This document shows positions 18,826 to 27,427 of a stretch of 64,000 nt of DNA, one piece after another. The stretch covers positions 1 through 64,000 of the forward strand of contig PXUA01000019.1 in NCBI GenBank assembly GCA_003022435.1, written 5' to 3'. Source of the stretch: Bacteroidetes bacterium SW_9_63_38. GTDB lineage: Bacteria; Bacteroidota; Rhodothermia; Rhodothermales; Salinibacteraceae. Under the pieces are notes generated by a model, which did not search any database, was not told where the DNA came from, and was given only the letters and a program-made list of their open reading frames with translations. Both the position numbers and the translations under genes were made by a program. The first letter of the stretch is position 1; every line of letters begins with the position of its first letter.

Positions 18826-19170
18826 CTACGCGGTGCTCTTGGACGGGTCCGCGGCGTTGGACGAGGAGGCGTCGGACGAGGCATCATCGGATGAGGCATT
18901 GTCGGACGCAGACGGCTCGGCGGTCGACTCCGGCGACGGCTGCTGTGACTGGCGCGCCTGTGGCTGTCCCTGTTGCGGGGCCTCCGGCTGATTGATCTGC
19001 CGGTCGTGCCCCTCGGCCTCCAACTCGCGCGAGATTTCCCCGGTGGCATCCTTGAACTCGCGGATGCCCTTTCCGATGCCTCGGGCGATCTCCGGAATGC
19101 GCTTGGCCCCGAAGATCAGAAGCACCACCAGAAAGATGAGAATAATTTCGAGGGGACCGAAGCTACCCAT
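18826..19170 (-). CDS. tatA: Twin-arginine translocase subunit TatA/TatE
   Basis: A 114-residue pore-forming component of the Tat system that exports folded proteins. One N-terminal membrane helix (LEIILIFLVVLLIFGA) is followed by the conserved hinge and amphipathic helix (KRIPEIARGIGKGIREFKDA). The C-terminal half is a Gln-, Ser- and Asp-rich disordered tail, longer than in most TatA. tatC is not adjacent. Probably transcribed with gatA. Confidence 0.94.
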   Translation of the reverse strand: MGSFGPLEIILIFLVVLLIFGAKRIPEIARGIGKGIREFKDATGEISRELEAEGHDRQINQPEAPQQGQPQARQSQQPSPESTAEPSASDNASSDDASSDASSSNAADPSKSTA

Positions 19171-19302
19171 AACAAAACAGGGAGTCGGGTGAAGGAAGAA
19201 CCGGCGCTGTCAGCCGGTGCGTCCGGATTGGCTCACGACCATCCACGCACGGCCGACAGTCAGTATTCATAACCAGAACGTCGGGGTGGGGGTTCCACTC
19301 CA

Positions 19303-19458
19303 AGACGATTGCATGTTGGTAGACGTCCGGAGACGCAGGAAGCGATGTTGCCGCTGAATTTTCCCTCTGCCCGGAATGCGTGGACGCGTGGAGGCATGGA
19401 GGCAACAACGCTGTGCTCCTCCTCTCGCGTGTTCTGGAGAACAAGATGCGATTGCTGT
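19303..19458. mobile_element. Miniature repeat, family C copy 2
   Basis: About 156 bp, with ends gACGATTGCATGTTG and (reversed) AGCAATCGCATCTTG. The inside aligns closely with copy 3 (blocks gacgtccggagacg, ttgccgctgaat, tctgcccggaatg, gcgtggaggcatggaggcaa). It lies in the tatA/add gap. The rest of that gap (19171-19302) shows no feature beyond the divergent promoters it must contain. Confidence 0.7.
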
Positions 19459-19517
19459 GGTTGTGCGCCTGCGAAGGAGAGCAAGACCGATGTTCGTCAT
19501 AAGTCTTCTTTGCCTCC

Positions 19518-20603
19518 ATGCCCTCCGAATCAGGCACCGATTCCGTTTCACTGACGCGGGCCGACATTGCGGCCTGGCCAAAAGCCGACCTTCACTGTCA
19601 TCTCGACGGCTCGATGCGGCTGGCCACCGTGCTGGACCTGGCACGTGCGCAGGGAAAATTGGGGACCCTTCCCGCCGACAGCATCGAGGGGCTGGAAGAA
19701 GAACTGCGGGCCGTGGAGGCGTCCGGGTCGTTGGAGCAGTACCTGGAGTGGTTTCGGTACACGATTCCGCTTTTACAGACGGAGGCCGCGCTCGATCGCG
19801 CGGCCTACGAGCTCGCCGCGGACAGCGCCGCGGAAAATGTCCGCTACCTGGAGGTTCGGTACTCGCCCATTCTGCATGTGGAGGAGGGGCTGAGCCTGGA
19901 GGCAGTGAACGACGCCGTGCTCGACGGACTGGCACGGGCGGAGCAGGATCTCGACATCACCACCTCCCTCATCATCTGCGGCCTGCGGGACCGGTACGAG
20001 AGCGCGTCGATGCGGCTAGCGGAGGTGGCCGTCGAGTACAAAAACGAGGGCATTGTGGCGTTCGACCTGGCGGGCGGCGAAGCCGGCAATCCGCCGAAAG
20101 GCCACCTGCATGCCTTCTATCACGCCCGCAACAACTTGCTCAATCTTACCATCCACGCGGGGGAAGACTGGGGGCCCGACTCCATTCGGCAGGCGCTTTT
20201 CTACTGCGGCGCCCATCGCATCGGGCACGGCATCTCCCTGCGGAAAGACCCGGAGCTCATGCAGTATTTCGCCGACCACAGGATTCCTCTGGAGGTCTGC
20301 CCGTCGAGCAACGTGCACACCCAGGCGGTGCCGAGCCTCGCCGCCCATCCCCTCGAAACCTACGTCCACGCCGACATCCCCGTCACCGTCAACACGGACA
20401 ATCGACTCTTCAGCCGGACGTCGGTGACCGACGAGCTCTGGCAGGTGTACCAGCACTGCAACGTGACGGCGGAAGACCTGCGCGAGGTGGCGCTCAACGG
20501 ATTTCGATATGCGTTCCTGCCGCACGGGCGCAAACAAGCCCTCCTGCGTCGCACCCTGAAGGACTCTCCGATGGCGGCCAGCGACACCACACCGCTCTGG
20601 TAG
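19518..20603 (+). CDS. add: Adenosine deaminase family protein
   Basis: A 361-residue zinc amidohydrolase (TIM barrel) that deaminates adenosine or deoxyadenosine to inosine. Zinc ligands: HxH in ADLHCHLDGS (His26, His28), a third His in LTIHAGEDWG (with the catalytic Glu), and the Asp in VNTDNR. The cluster HRIGHGISL holds the catalytic His. The usual NTDDP is NTDNR here, a variant that other bacterial Add proteins also show. Start MPSESGTDS at 19518. Upstream is repeat C2. Confidence 0.92.
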   Translation: MPSESGTDSVSLTRADIAAWPKADLHCHLDGSMRLATVLDLARAQGKLGTLPADSIEGLEEELRAVEASGSLEQYLEWFRYTIPLLQTEAALDRAAYELAADSAAENVRYLEVRYSPILHVEEGLSLEAVNDAVLDGLARAEQDLDITTSLIICGLRDRYESASMRLAEVAVEYKNEGIVAFDLAGGEAGNPPKGHLHAFYHARNNLLNLTIHAGEDWGPDSIRQALFYCGAHRIGHGISLRKDPELMQYFADHRIPLEVCPSSNVHTQAVPSLAAHPLETYVHADIPVTVNTDNRLFSRTSVTDELWQVYQHCNVTAEDLREVALNGFRYAFLPHGRKQALLRRTLKDSPMAASDTTPLW

Positions 20604-20672
20604 GGGGATGGCGGGGCCGCCGGGATCAGAACAGGACACCTACGAAGTGGTTTTCCCGGCCTGCCGGGAAGG

Positions 20673-20753
20673 GCATGGAGGCATGGACACGTGGAGGCCT
20701 TGACCGTGGCTGCTTTCTTTGTGCGGGACCGCCTGCCTCCAAAGCCTCCATGC
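20673..20753. repeat. Inverted repeat in the add/aroA gap
   Basis: GCATGGAGGC (20673-20682) and its complement GCCTCCATGC (20744-20753), 61 bp apart. The sequence around them (gcatggacacgtggagg) shares words with the centre of family C repeats. A cccggcctgccggg hairpin lies just left (20655-20668). The gap of 300 bp has no coding ORF. Confidence 0.45.
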
Positions 20754-20905
20754 GTTCAGAGCGTCCACGCTGCCCGATGTGGGGCGTCTTCGTTAAGGAA
20801 TACTCATTCCTGTCCCTGTGGTCGCGTGCGGTTCGATCCTGTAGGGACTGTTGCCTATCATGACTGTGCTCACAATTTTCGCTGCATCGTCGCCCCCTCG
20901 CTCGA

Positions 20906-22201
20906 ATGATCCAGACCGTTCGTCAGGCCAGTGCGCTCCGCGGCACCGTGTCCCTGCCGGCCGACAAGTCCATTGCGCACCGATCGGCCATTCTCTCGGC
21001 TTTAGGAAACGGCACCTCTACGATCCACAATTTCCCCGACTCCGCCGATCCGCAGTCTACGCTCGACTGCATTCGCACGCTCGGCATTGCGGCGGAACGC
21101 AATAAACAAGGCGTGCTGGAGGTGGACGGACGCGGCCTTGACGGCCTGCATCCGCCCGACGCGCCGCTGGACTGCGGCAACTCGGGCACCACGATGCGCC
21201 TGCTCTCCGGCGTGATGGCCGGCCAGAAGTTCGGCTCCGTCCTTACCGGCGACGAGTCGCTGCAGCAGCGCCCTATGGAGCGCATCGCCGACCCGCTCAA
21301 GGCCATGGGGGCACGGATTGAGTTGGTGGACGGGCACGCTCCGATTCGCATCCGTCCCACGCGTGAGGACTTGAACGGCATTGAGTACCGGCTGCCGGTG
21401 GCCTCCGCGCAGGTGAAGTCGTGTGTTCTCCTGGCCGGGCTCTACGCGGCGGGGGAAACCATCGTCATCGAGCCGACGCCCTCTCGCGACCACACCGAAC
21501 GCATGCTGGGCCTGCAGGTCGATGAGGTGGGCGGGGTCCGCGAGCTGACGGTCGAGCAGGGGCACACCATTCCCGCGACCACCTGGACGGTGCCCGGCGA
21601 CTTTTCGGCGGCGGCGTTCTTCCTGGTCGCCGGCACGGTCGTGCCCAACAGCGAACTTACGATGGAGGGCGTGGGCCTCAACCCGTCGCGCAACGCGCTG
21701 CTGGAGGTGCTCGACGACATGGGGGGCGACGTGACCGTTGAGAACGAACGCGTGGAGGGGGCCGAGCCGGTGGGCGACGTCACGGTACGGTCGGCCCGCC
21801 TGCAGGGGACGGAGGTGGCCGGTCGCCTCATTCCGAACCTCATCGATGAGATCCCGGTCATCGCCGTGGCGGCGGCCTGTGCGGAGGGCACTACCGAAAT
21901 CCGGGACGCCCAGGAGCTGCGGGTGAAAGAGACCGACCGCCTGCACGCGATGGCCGAAAACTTGAATGCGCTCGGGGCGGAGGTGAAGGAGCGGGACGAC
22001 GGGCTCATCATCGAGGGCAACGGCCCGAACCTGCTGGGCACCACCGTCGGCAGCTTCGACGACCACCGCGTGGCGATGGCGATGGGCGTGGCCGGCCTCG
22101 TGGCGCACGGAACCACCACGATCAACGACGCGGAGTGTGCGGACGTGTCGTTTCCCGGGTTCTGGACGGAGCTGGAAGACGTGGCGGTTGTTGAGGAGTA
22201 A
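20906..22201 (+). CDS. aroA: 3-phosphoshikimate 1-carboxyvinyltransferase (EPSP synthase)
   Basis: A 431-residue shikimate-pathway enzyme that joins PEP and shikimate 3-phosphate to give EPSP. The N-terminal signature is LPADKSIAHRSAILSAL (Lys and Arg bind substrate). The PEP/S3P loop is DCGNSGTTMRLLSG, and the C-terminal half includes ELRVKETDRL and FDDHRVAMAMGVAGL. Length is typical. Start MIQTVRQASALRG at 20906. It acts in the same pathway as aroK (43901) and the chorismate mutase-DAHP synthase gene (61550), which are not linked. Confidence 0.97.
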   Translation: MIQTVRQASALRGTVSLPADKSIAHRSAILSALGNGTSTIHNFPDSADPQSTLDCIRTLGIAAERNKQGVLEVDGRGLDGLHPPDAPLDCGNSGTTMRLLSGVMAGQKFGSVLTGDESLQQRPMERIADPLKAMGARIELVDGHAPIRIRPTREDLNGIEYRLPVASAQVKSCVLLAGLYAAGETIVIEPTPSRDHTERMLGLQVDEVGGVRELTVEQGHTIPATTWTVPGDFSAAAFFLVAGTVVPNSELTMEGVGLNPSRNALLEVLDDMGGDVTVENERVEGAEPVGDVTVRSARLQGTEVAGRLIPNLIDEIPVIAVAAACAEGTTEIRDAQELRVKETDRLHAMAENLNALGAEVKERDDGLIIEGNGPNLLGTTVGSFDDHRVAMAMGVAGLVAHGTTTINDAECADVSFPGFWTELEDVAVVEE

Positions 22202-22337
22202 CTCGTGGGACGGGTCGTGGACATCGGCCTCAACACCACGGTCCTTTCCCCTCACCGGGTTGAGGACAAACGGAAGAGTCTTGCGTGCTCAACTCCCCGT
22301 ACGTCCGCTCATTGTGGGCTTCGCATCTCGACTTGAT

Positions 22338-22376
22338 ACCGAATCCGGTTGAAGGATTCGGGTATGTAGGTGCGTA
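22338..22376 (+). repeat. Hairpin-forming repeat after aroA
   Basis: CCGAATCC and GGATTCGG (22338-22345 and 22353-22360) form a perfect 8-bp stem with a 7-nt loop. The segment 22344-22376 matches 29639-29671 at 28 of 33 positions. Both copies lie 3' of a plus-strand gene. No T-run follows, so this is a shared hairpin element rather than an ordinary intrinsic terminator. Confidence 0.5.
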
Positions 22377-22489
22377 GTCCCGACTAATCGGAACTCATTC
22401 CGAATCGCGGATATCGGCAGGCACAGGCCAGGCTGTCGGGGGGAGGCACGCTGGAGGTCGCGAGGATTCTCGTCTGGACGAGTGGAACG

Positions 22490-25400
22490 ATGTCGGGGGC
22501 GGGCACCACCCGAGCTGAAGGGGGATTTTTCACGGACGGAGGGTCGACGCTTAATGAACGGAGACTGGTGCTTGCAGGGGGGGAGACCGGTACGTTCGAG
22601 ACCAGCAGCAACATCACGGGAGCGAACGGGGCGCGCCTGGTCATTGAGAGCGGAGCGGTATTCGAGCACAAGAACAACGGCAACTTTGAGGTGGGGGGTG
22701 GGATGGCACCGCGGTTGGTGAATCGGGGGACGTACCAAGTGACGGCCGTGGCGACGGCGGGGAATCCGAATCTGTACTGGGAGCTGCAGAACTCGGGAGT
22801 GCTGGAGGTGACAGCGGGCGGGAAATACAACATTAGTGGACAAATTTACGATTCGGGCGAGACGGCCAATCGCACGGAGGGGACGTATCGGTCGGCGGAC
22901 GGACCGCTCGAACTAAACATCGGAAGTGATACGCTGATGACAGGGCCGGGGGCACTCATGGCGCCTGAATCTGGGGGAACGGTTCAAGTGAGTGCCCCCC
23001 TTTCGGGCGAGGGCGCGTTCGAGGTTGGGGGCACGCTTGACGTCCAGTTTCCAATATTCGTGGACGGGGGTCGCGTGACATTGCAGGGGGGACAGATTCT
23101 TCGGAGCACCTCGACGGACACGGCTCTGGTGCAGCAGGATGGGCGGTTGGAGGGGGCAGGATCGATCACCGGCGTCGTGGTTGCGAAGGATGGAGAGGTA
23201 CAGCCCGGCACCGACGGAGCCACTGGCACGGTTACGGTGGACGGGGTGTACAAGCAGGCCACCGGGGTGCGCCTGAATGCCGAACTGGGAGGGACGACGC
23301 CGGGGACCGAATACGATGTACTTACCGCCAATGAGACTGATCTGGCCGGTGAGTTGCGACTGGAGCAGCTGAGCGGATTTAACCCGACGACGGCCGACAC
23401 CCTACGCCTGGTGAAATGGACTGGGGGCGTGCGTACCGGCCAGTTCGATCAAATTTCGGGGCAATCCACGTTTGACGAGCCGCTGAAGGTCCAATATGAC
23501 TCCGGAGACAACGCGGTGGAGGTGGCTGGGAAGATACTCCCGGGGCGCGATGTCGACCCTACGTCGTTTAGCGATACGCTCATGTTTTCGAAGGCCCGGA
23601 CCCGGTCGCTCCGGATCGAAAATACGGCAACGGACTCCGACGCCGAGGATCTGGAGGCCATGATTCAGGCGCAGGATAACCCGTCGTGGCTCATGGTCTC
23701 GCCGACCAGTGTATCCATTCCGCAAGGAGGCACGGAGACCATTGATGTGGAGCTATCGGCGCAGAGTACCTCGCCGGGTACGTACCGGGACACCATCGAG
23801 GTGACCGACCCGGAGCTGGACGGGGCTGTTCAAGTGCCGGTTCAACTGACCATTCAGCGCCCAGCCATTACGCTAAGTAGCAGCCCGACCCCCGCGTCGC
23901 CGGGCACGGCGGTGACTGTCGAGGTCGGCATTCCGTCGACCTTCACGCCGGTGGACGGCACGCTCTCGTACCGGGCGGCGGGGGCGGAGACGTTTCAGAC
24001 GACCTCGATGGATGTGTCCGGGCTTACGGACAATACGGAGGGAACCGTGTCGGCCGACGTGCCGGGGGACGCGGTGACGAAGGTCGGCGTGCAGTACCAC
24101 GTGCGGCTCACGGGGCCGGACAGTACCGGTTCGGTGACGATTCATACTCCGTCGGGGGGAACGACCCGTCCCGTGTTCGTTTCGGTGTCATTTGGGGAAA
24201 TTCAGGCGGATGGGTCGTTTCCGCAGGAGCGGTATCGGATGCTTACGGTGCCGGTAGAGACCGGCGATCGCTCGGTTTTCGAGTTGCTGACGGACCAGTA
24301 CGGATCGTACGATCCGGCTCAGTGGCGATTCAGTCGGTGGAATACCGCGGAATCTTCCTATCGGGAGGGTTCAGAGGTGGGACCGCTGGAGACAGGGCAG
24401 GCTGCGTGGCTCGTTGTGAAGAGAGGAATACCCCTGACAGTCACGGGAGGCGGACAGTCCGTGGACGCGTCTGCGCCGGAGAAGATTGCCTTGCAGCCGG
24501 GTTGGAATCAGGTCGGGAATCCCTTTCCGTTTCCGGTGGCCTGGTCAGAGGTAACGCGTCCGGATCCGGTGCGTCCCCCGGTCGGGTACGACGCCAGTCG
24601 TTCGGAGAGCGAGCGGTTCCGGTTTGGGGTCGATGTGCTTGAGCCGTGGGAAGGGGTGTTCGTGTACAATAGCGCCGACACGTCGGTAGCGCTGACGGTG
24701 CCGCCCGTGGGAGGGACGAGCGGCTCGTCGAGCATGACGGGACGCGCGCTGACCGCCAAGACGGGGGAGGGATACCGGTTGGAGGCGACGGCCTCCGTGT
24801 CGGGCGGCGAGCAGCAGTGGTCGAGCCGGCCCGTGCAGATCGGCGTGTCGGGGAACGCCGAGAAGGGACTCGGCGACGAGGACCGGGTTCGGCCGCCCGC
24901 CGTCCGGTCGCGGGTTCGGCTGCACGTGGCCCCGTCGGAGGGGCCGGCCCTTGCCCGGAGCGTGAAGCCGCTTGGGAAAGAGTCGTCCGGGGCGAAAACA
25001 GGACGGGTCTGGGATCTTCGGCTGCAGATGAATAACGACGCGCAGGCGGCAGGGCCGGCGTATCTCCGACTCGCCACGAGCGGTCCCCTTCCGGAGGGCG
25101 TTCAGCGCTACGTCGTGGACCGGGATCGCAATCGACGTCTGGTCACGACCCATGGGACCGCTAAAGTGCCTCTGTCAAAGGGGCAATCCCCCCGTCAACT
25201 GCGCGTGATTGTGGGCACGGAGGCGTTTGCGAAGGCGCACAGTGAGGGGGCAGACCTGGCGGTTACGGAGACAAAGCTTCGGGCCAACGCGCCGAATCCG
25301 TTCGCCGAGTCGACCACGATTCCGTACCAGGTGGCGGAGGAGGCCCACGTGCGCATTTCCGTGTATGACGTCCTCGGCCGGCGCGTGGCGGTCCTTGTTG

Positions 25401-25540
25401 ATGGGCAGCGGGAAGTGGGCGTGCACCGGGTGCAGTGGGGACCGGACGATCATGGGGACGCCCTTGCCAGCGGTGTGTATTTTTGTCGGATGAAGGCAGG
25501 AGGGAATACCTCTACGCAGAAGCTCGTGGTGGTCCGTTGA
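22490..25540 (+). CDS. T9SS-sorted surface protein, 5'-truncated
   Basis: A 1016-residue reading frame from the ATG at 22490, but the frame is already in mid-domain: codons just upstream (LSGGGTLEV) continue the same Gly/Thr-rich beta repeats back to a stop at 22385. There is no signal peptide, which a type IX cargo needs. Residues 1-340 are parallel beta-helix-like repeats (GGTLEV, GTYQV, GTLDV). About 340-450 is an ASPM/BACON-like beta sandwich, 455-565 is Ig-like, and 610-750 contains GWNQVGNPFPFPVAW. The last 80 residues (APNPFAESTTIPYQV...VYDVLGRRVA...LVVVR) are the C-terminal sorting domain for secretion and surface attachment. The simplest reading is a gene that lost its 5' end. It is convergent with the deaminase at 25585. 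Confidence 0.85.
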   Translation: MSGAGTTRAEGGFFTDGGSTLNERRLVLAGGETGTFETSSNITGANGARLVIESGAVFEHKNNGNFEVGGGMAPRLVNRGTYQVTAVATAGNPNLYWELQNSGVLEVTAGGKYNISGQIYDSGETANRTEGTYRSADGPLELNIGSDTLMTGPGALMAPESGGTVQVSAPLSGEGAFEVGGTLDVQFPIFVDGGRVTLQGGQILRSTSTDTALVQQDGRLEGAGSITGVVVAKDGEVQPGTDGATGTVTVDGVYKQATGVRLNAELGGTTPGTEYDVLTANETDLAGELRLEQLSGFNPTTADTLRLVKWTGGVRTGQFDQISGQSTFDEPLKVQYDSGDNAVEVAGKILPGRDVDPTSFSDTLMFSKARTRSLRIENTATDSDAEDLEAMIQAQDNPSWLMVSPTSVSIPQGGTETIDVELSAQSTSPGTYRDTIEVTDPELDGAVQVPVQLTIQRPAITLSSSPTPASPGTAVTVEVGIPSTFTPVDGTLSYRAAGAETFQTTSMDVSGLTDNTEGTVSADVPGDAVTKVGVQYHVRLTGPDSTGSVTIHTPSGGTTRPVFVSVSFGEIQADGSFPQERYRMLTVPVETGDRSVFELLTDQYGSYDPAQWRFSRWNTAESSYREGSEVGPLETGQAAWLVVKRGIPLTVTGGGQSVDASAPEKIALQPGWNQVGNPFPFPVAWSEVTRPDPVRPPVGYDASRSESERFRFGVDVLEPWEGVFVYNSADTSVALTVPPVGGTSGSSSMTGRALTAKTGEGYRLEATASVSGGEQQWSSRPVQIGVSGNAEKGLGDEDRVRPPAVRSRVRLHVAPSEGPALARSVKPLGKESSGAKTGRVWDLRLQMNNDAQAAGPAYLRLATSGPLPEGVQRYVVDRDRNRRLVTTHGTAKVPLSKGQSPRQLRVIVGTEAFAKAHSEGADLAVTETKLRANAPNPFAESTTIPYQVAEEAHVRISVYDVLGRRVAVLVDGQREVGVHRVQWGPDDHGDALASGVYFCRMKAGGNTSTQKLVVVR

Positions 25541-25584
25541 CGTCGGAAACTGAACGTCTGACACTGACGGAAGGGCAGCGGCGG

Positions 25585-26061
25585 CTACCGTGTGCCGCTG
25601 GCCTTCTGCTGCCAGAGCTGGTAGAGAGACCGTTCGTCGTCAACCCGCACCGGCTCGTAGCGCATCTCGATCGAGCGCTCGGTCGCCGAAGCGCACACCT
25701 CCTCGTAAACGGGCTCGGTGGAGGGGTCGTACGGGGCGGCGTCCTCCTGGGAGAATGCGTACACGACCGTGTCGATGTCCGCGAAGTGCATGGCGGCGAG
25801 GCACATTGGGCACGGAATGCCGCTGGCGTACACGGTGGTGCCCACTAGCGCATCGGGGCCGTGCTCACGCCCAGCCTCGCGCAGGGCCATCATTTCGGCG
25901 TGCGCGGTCGGGTCGCCGGTCTGTGCGCACTCGTTGACGGCTTCCTGGAGGACGGTACCGTCGCGGGTGAGGACCGCGCCGAACGGATAGCCGCCCCCCT
26001 CGCGGACATTCCGGCGGGCGAGGACAACGGCGCGGCGGAGAAGGGCATCGGGAGAAGGCAT
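25585..26061 (-). CDS. Nucleoside deaminase (CMP/dCMP deaminase fold)
   Basis: A 158-residue zinc deaminase of the cytidine/guanine deaminase family. The zinc site is formed by THAEMMAL (His and catalytic Glu) and GIPCPMCLAAM (two Cys). The overall pattern (GGGYPFGAVL, SGIPCPMCL, Asp/Tyr-rich C-terminus with VYEEV) is nearer to guanine deaminase/GuaD-like proteins than to tRNA deaminase TadA, which is encoded separately at 40778. Start MPSPDALLRRA at 26061; longer frames upstream lie in repeat DNA. Probable role is purine salvage; exact substrate unknown. Confidence 0.88.
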   Translation of the reverse strand: MPSPDALLRRAVVLARRNVREGGGYPFGAVLTRDGTVLQEAVNECAQTGDPTAHAEMMALREAGREHGPDALVGTTVYASGIPCPMCLAAMHFADIDTVVYAFSQEDAAPYDPSTEPVYEEVCASATERSIEMRYEPVRVDDERSLYQLWQQKASGTR

Positions 26062-26157
26062 TGACTGGGGACTGTGGGGTGGGAAAAAGTGCAGAGGTAG
26101 GCAGAGCGGTCCTGAATTTGCTTCCCGAGGAGGCACAGCAAATCCCTTTAGCCAACA

Positions 26158-26220
26158 AGAGCGATTGCGTGTTGGCGGACTTTCACGGCGGTGATTTTGT
26201 CGCGGAGAGCAAAGTGGGAG
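26158..26220. repeat. Family C fragment (internally deleted)
   Basis: Begins gcgattgcgtgttgg like the left end of family C and continues to ggattttgtcgcggagagcaaa, matching the right part, so the middle seems to be missing. Degenerate; no ORF. Confidence 0.4.
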
Positions 26221-26230
26221 GGGGGCGACC

Positions 26231-26271
26231 AAAAGAAAAACGCCGCCGGAAGCACGAAGGCTTCCGACGGC
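26231..26271 (-). terminator. Strong intrinsic terminator (minus strand)
   Basis: A 12-bp stem with one mismatch (26240-26251 with 26260-26271) and an 8-nt loop. On the minus strand it is followed by a T-rich tract (26231-26239, TTTTTCTTT). It would end transcription of the small zinc-ribbon gene at 26519 after reading through repeat B2. Confidence 0.8.
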
Positions 26272-26274
26272 GCT

Positions 26275-26409
26275 CCCGATCCGTGAGAACGTACGTGAAC
26301 CATTTTCCCCGAGAGCTCGGAAATCCTAGATTGCTGGGAATCTCAGAGGCCGAGAATCTCAGATTCCCAAGACCGTGCACGGATCAGTACAAACGTATTC
26401 ACGAATCGG
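26275..26409. mobile_element. Miniature inverted-repeat element, family B copy 2 (135 bp)
   Basis: Ends CCGATCCGTGAGAACG and (reversed) CCGATTCGTGAATACG, as in the pirin copy. It shares inner blocks (accattttcc, gaccgtgcac). Its extra middle holds a perfect 9-bp stem, TGGGAATCT with AGATTCCCA. The right flank is TA but the left is TC, so no intact duplication. It lies between the zinc-ribbon gene and its terminator. Confidence 0.75.
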
Positions 26410-26518
26410 TAGACTCGGCCCGAATACGCACGTTCCGAAGTCGCTCTCCGAAGACGTGCGCCCGAGAGGTGTCGACCGGAGGCGACACCTGCGTACTGCA
26501 GAACAGGTAGATGATCGA

Positions 26519-26686
26519 TCAGGCGTGGCGGTGAGGCTGATCGCTGAGAAGCCGAACGGTTTCGGCGTCGCATTGCGTGCAGCGGTGCTTTTCCTTGCGC
26601 TTGCCGTCCTGGTTGACCTCTTCGCGCACGTGGACGGTGGACCGTTGGCAACGTTTGCAGTATCGGAAAGAATTTGTGTATTTCAT
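26519..26686 (-). CDS. Small zinc-ribbon protein (55 aa)
   Basis: MKYTNSFRYCKRC begins a 55-residue basic protein with four Cys in two CxxC pairs (CKRC and CTQC, 19 residues between the pairs), the layout of a zinc ribbon. It resembles small ribosomal or RNA-binding zinc ribbons but no family is recognised with certainty. An ATG eight codons upstream (26710) is an alternative start. It has its own hairpin upstream (26730-26753) and a terminator downstream, so it looks like a free-standing gene. Most neighbours are acidic, so its basic charge suggests nucleic acid contact. Confidence 0.7.
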   Translation of the reverse strand: MKYTNSFRYCKRCQRSTVHVREEVNQDGKRKEKHRCTQCDAETVRLLSDQPHRHA

Positions 26687-26729
26687 GTCGGTGTCGTTCT
26701 GTGAGCGCATCGCGGGGTGGCACCGTCTC

Positions 26730-26753
26730 GCATCCGGACCAGAGTCCGGATGC
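26730..26753. promoter_or_regulatory. Perfect 10-bp palindromic hairpin upstream of the zinc-ribbon gene
   Basis: GCATCCGGAC, loop CAGA, GTCCGGATGC. It lies 44 bases before the 26686 start on the minus strand, with no T-run. It could be an operator or a 5'-UTR hairpin. The remaining 26754-27090 shows only a weak second hairpin (gcttcc/ggaagc near 26960) and no coding ORF. Confidence 0.5.
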
Positions 26754-27090
26754 GGTCACGATCGCCTCATTCCCATGTGGCGGGACGGCGTCGTGGTCAG
26801 GGCCAGGGTCCCGGTCTGACGAAAAACAGTCGGACGAAGGGACGCGGTCTCGGTCCCCCCTCTGTCCACTGTTCGTTCGCCTCTACGCCCGTCCCCTGGA
26901 GATGTGGCAGCGTTCTGTCGGGAAACCGTGTGTTCTAAGTGGTGATTTCGTGAAGGGAACGCTTCCACATGGCCGGAAGCACTTTTGGTAACACCGTCGT
27001 CACGAGGCTGCAGCGGCGGGGAAAATCGGGAAAGCGATTCCGAAACGCAGGCATGTAGAGGCGTTTTGGCTCGTTCCGGTCCCGGGCAGA

Positions 27091-27258
27091 TCAGAACGAG
27101 ACGTGCCCGCCGCCCGGCACGGCGACGGCGGTGGCGACGCCGGGGTTCTTGTCGGAGGCCTGTTCGGTGGGGGAGGGGGAGGCGCTGCGCGGCTGGGCAA
27201 CTGCGGCGGTTGAGGCGGCGACGAGCAGACCGGCAACGAGAAAAAAGAGGCGGGACAT
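27091..27258 (-). CDS. Short secreted peptide, probable 5' remnant of a membrane protein gene
   Basis: 55 residues. MSRLFFLVAGLLVAASTAAVAQ is a good Sec signal with AxA-type cleavage. A Ser/Pro-rich spacer and the phrase KNPGVATAVAVPGGGH follow, then the frame stops three residues later. In Bacteroidota the motif KsPgvA..lslliPGgGqfY starts the membrane part of DUF5683/TM2-like proteins, so this looks like such a gene cut off just after the motif. No convincing continuation was seen in the next 100 bases. It could be a genuine short secreted peptide, but truncation is more likely. Confidence 0.55.
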   Translation of the reverse strand: MSRLFFLVAGLLVAASTAAVAQPRSASPSPTEQASDKNPGVATAVAVPGGGHVSF

Positions 27259-27427
27259 TGAACAGAGAGGTCGACCGGGAGGACACGAGCAGCGTTGGGG
27301 GGAACGGTGCACAAACTCCGTTCCGTTCGGCGGACGACCGAGGAAGAACGGAGTCCTGGTTTATTCGCGCTGGCGGACCTCGGCCCGGCTCTGCAGAGGT
27401 TCCGTGCCCATATCACTCTCGGAACGT

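Noticed and set aside
20350-20410. NTDNR in place of NTDDP in adenosine deaminase as a loss of activity
   Set aside because: Other bacterial Add proteins show the same variant, so it is not evidence of inactivation.
20649-20670. cccggcctgccggg hairpin after add as a terminator
   Set aside because: No T-run follows on either strand.
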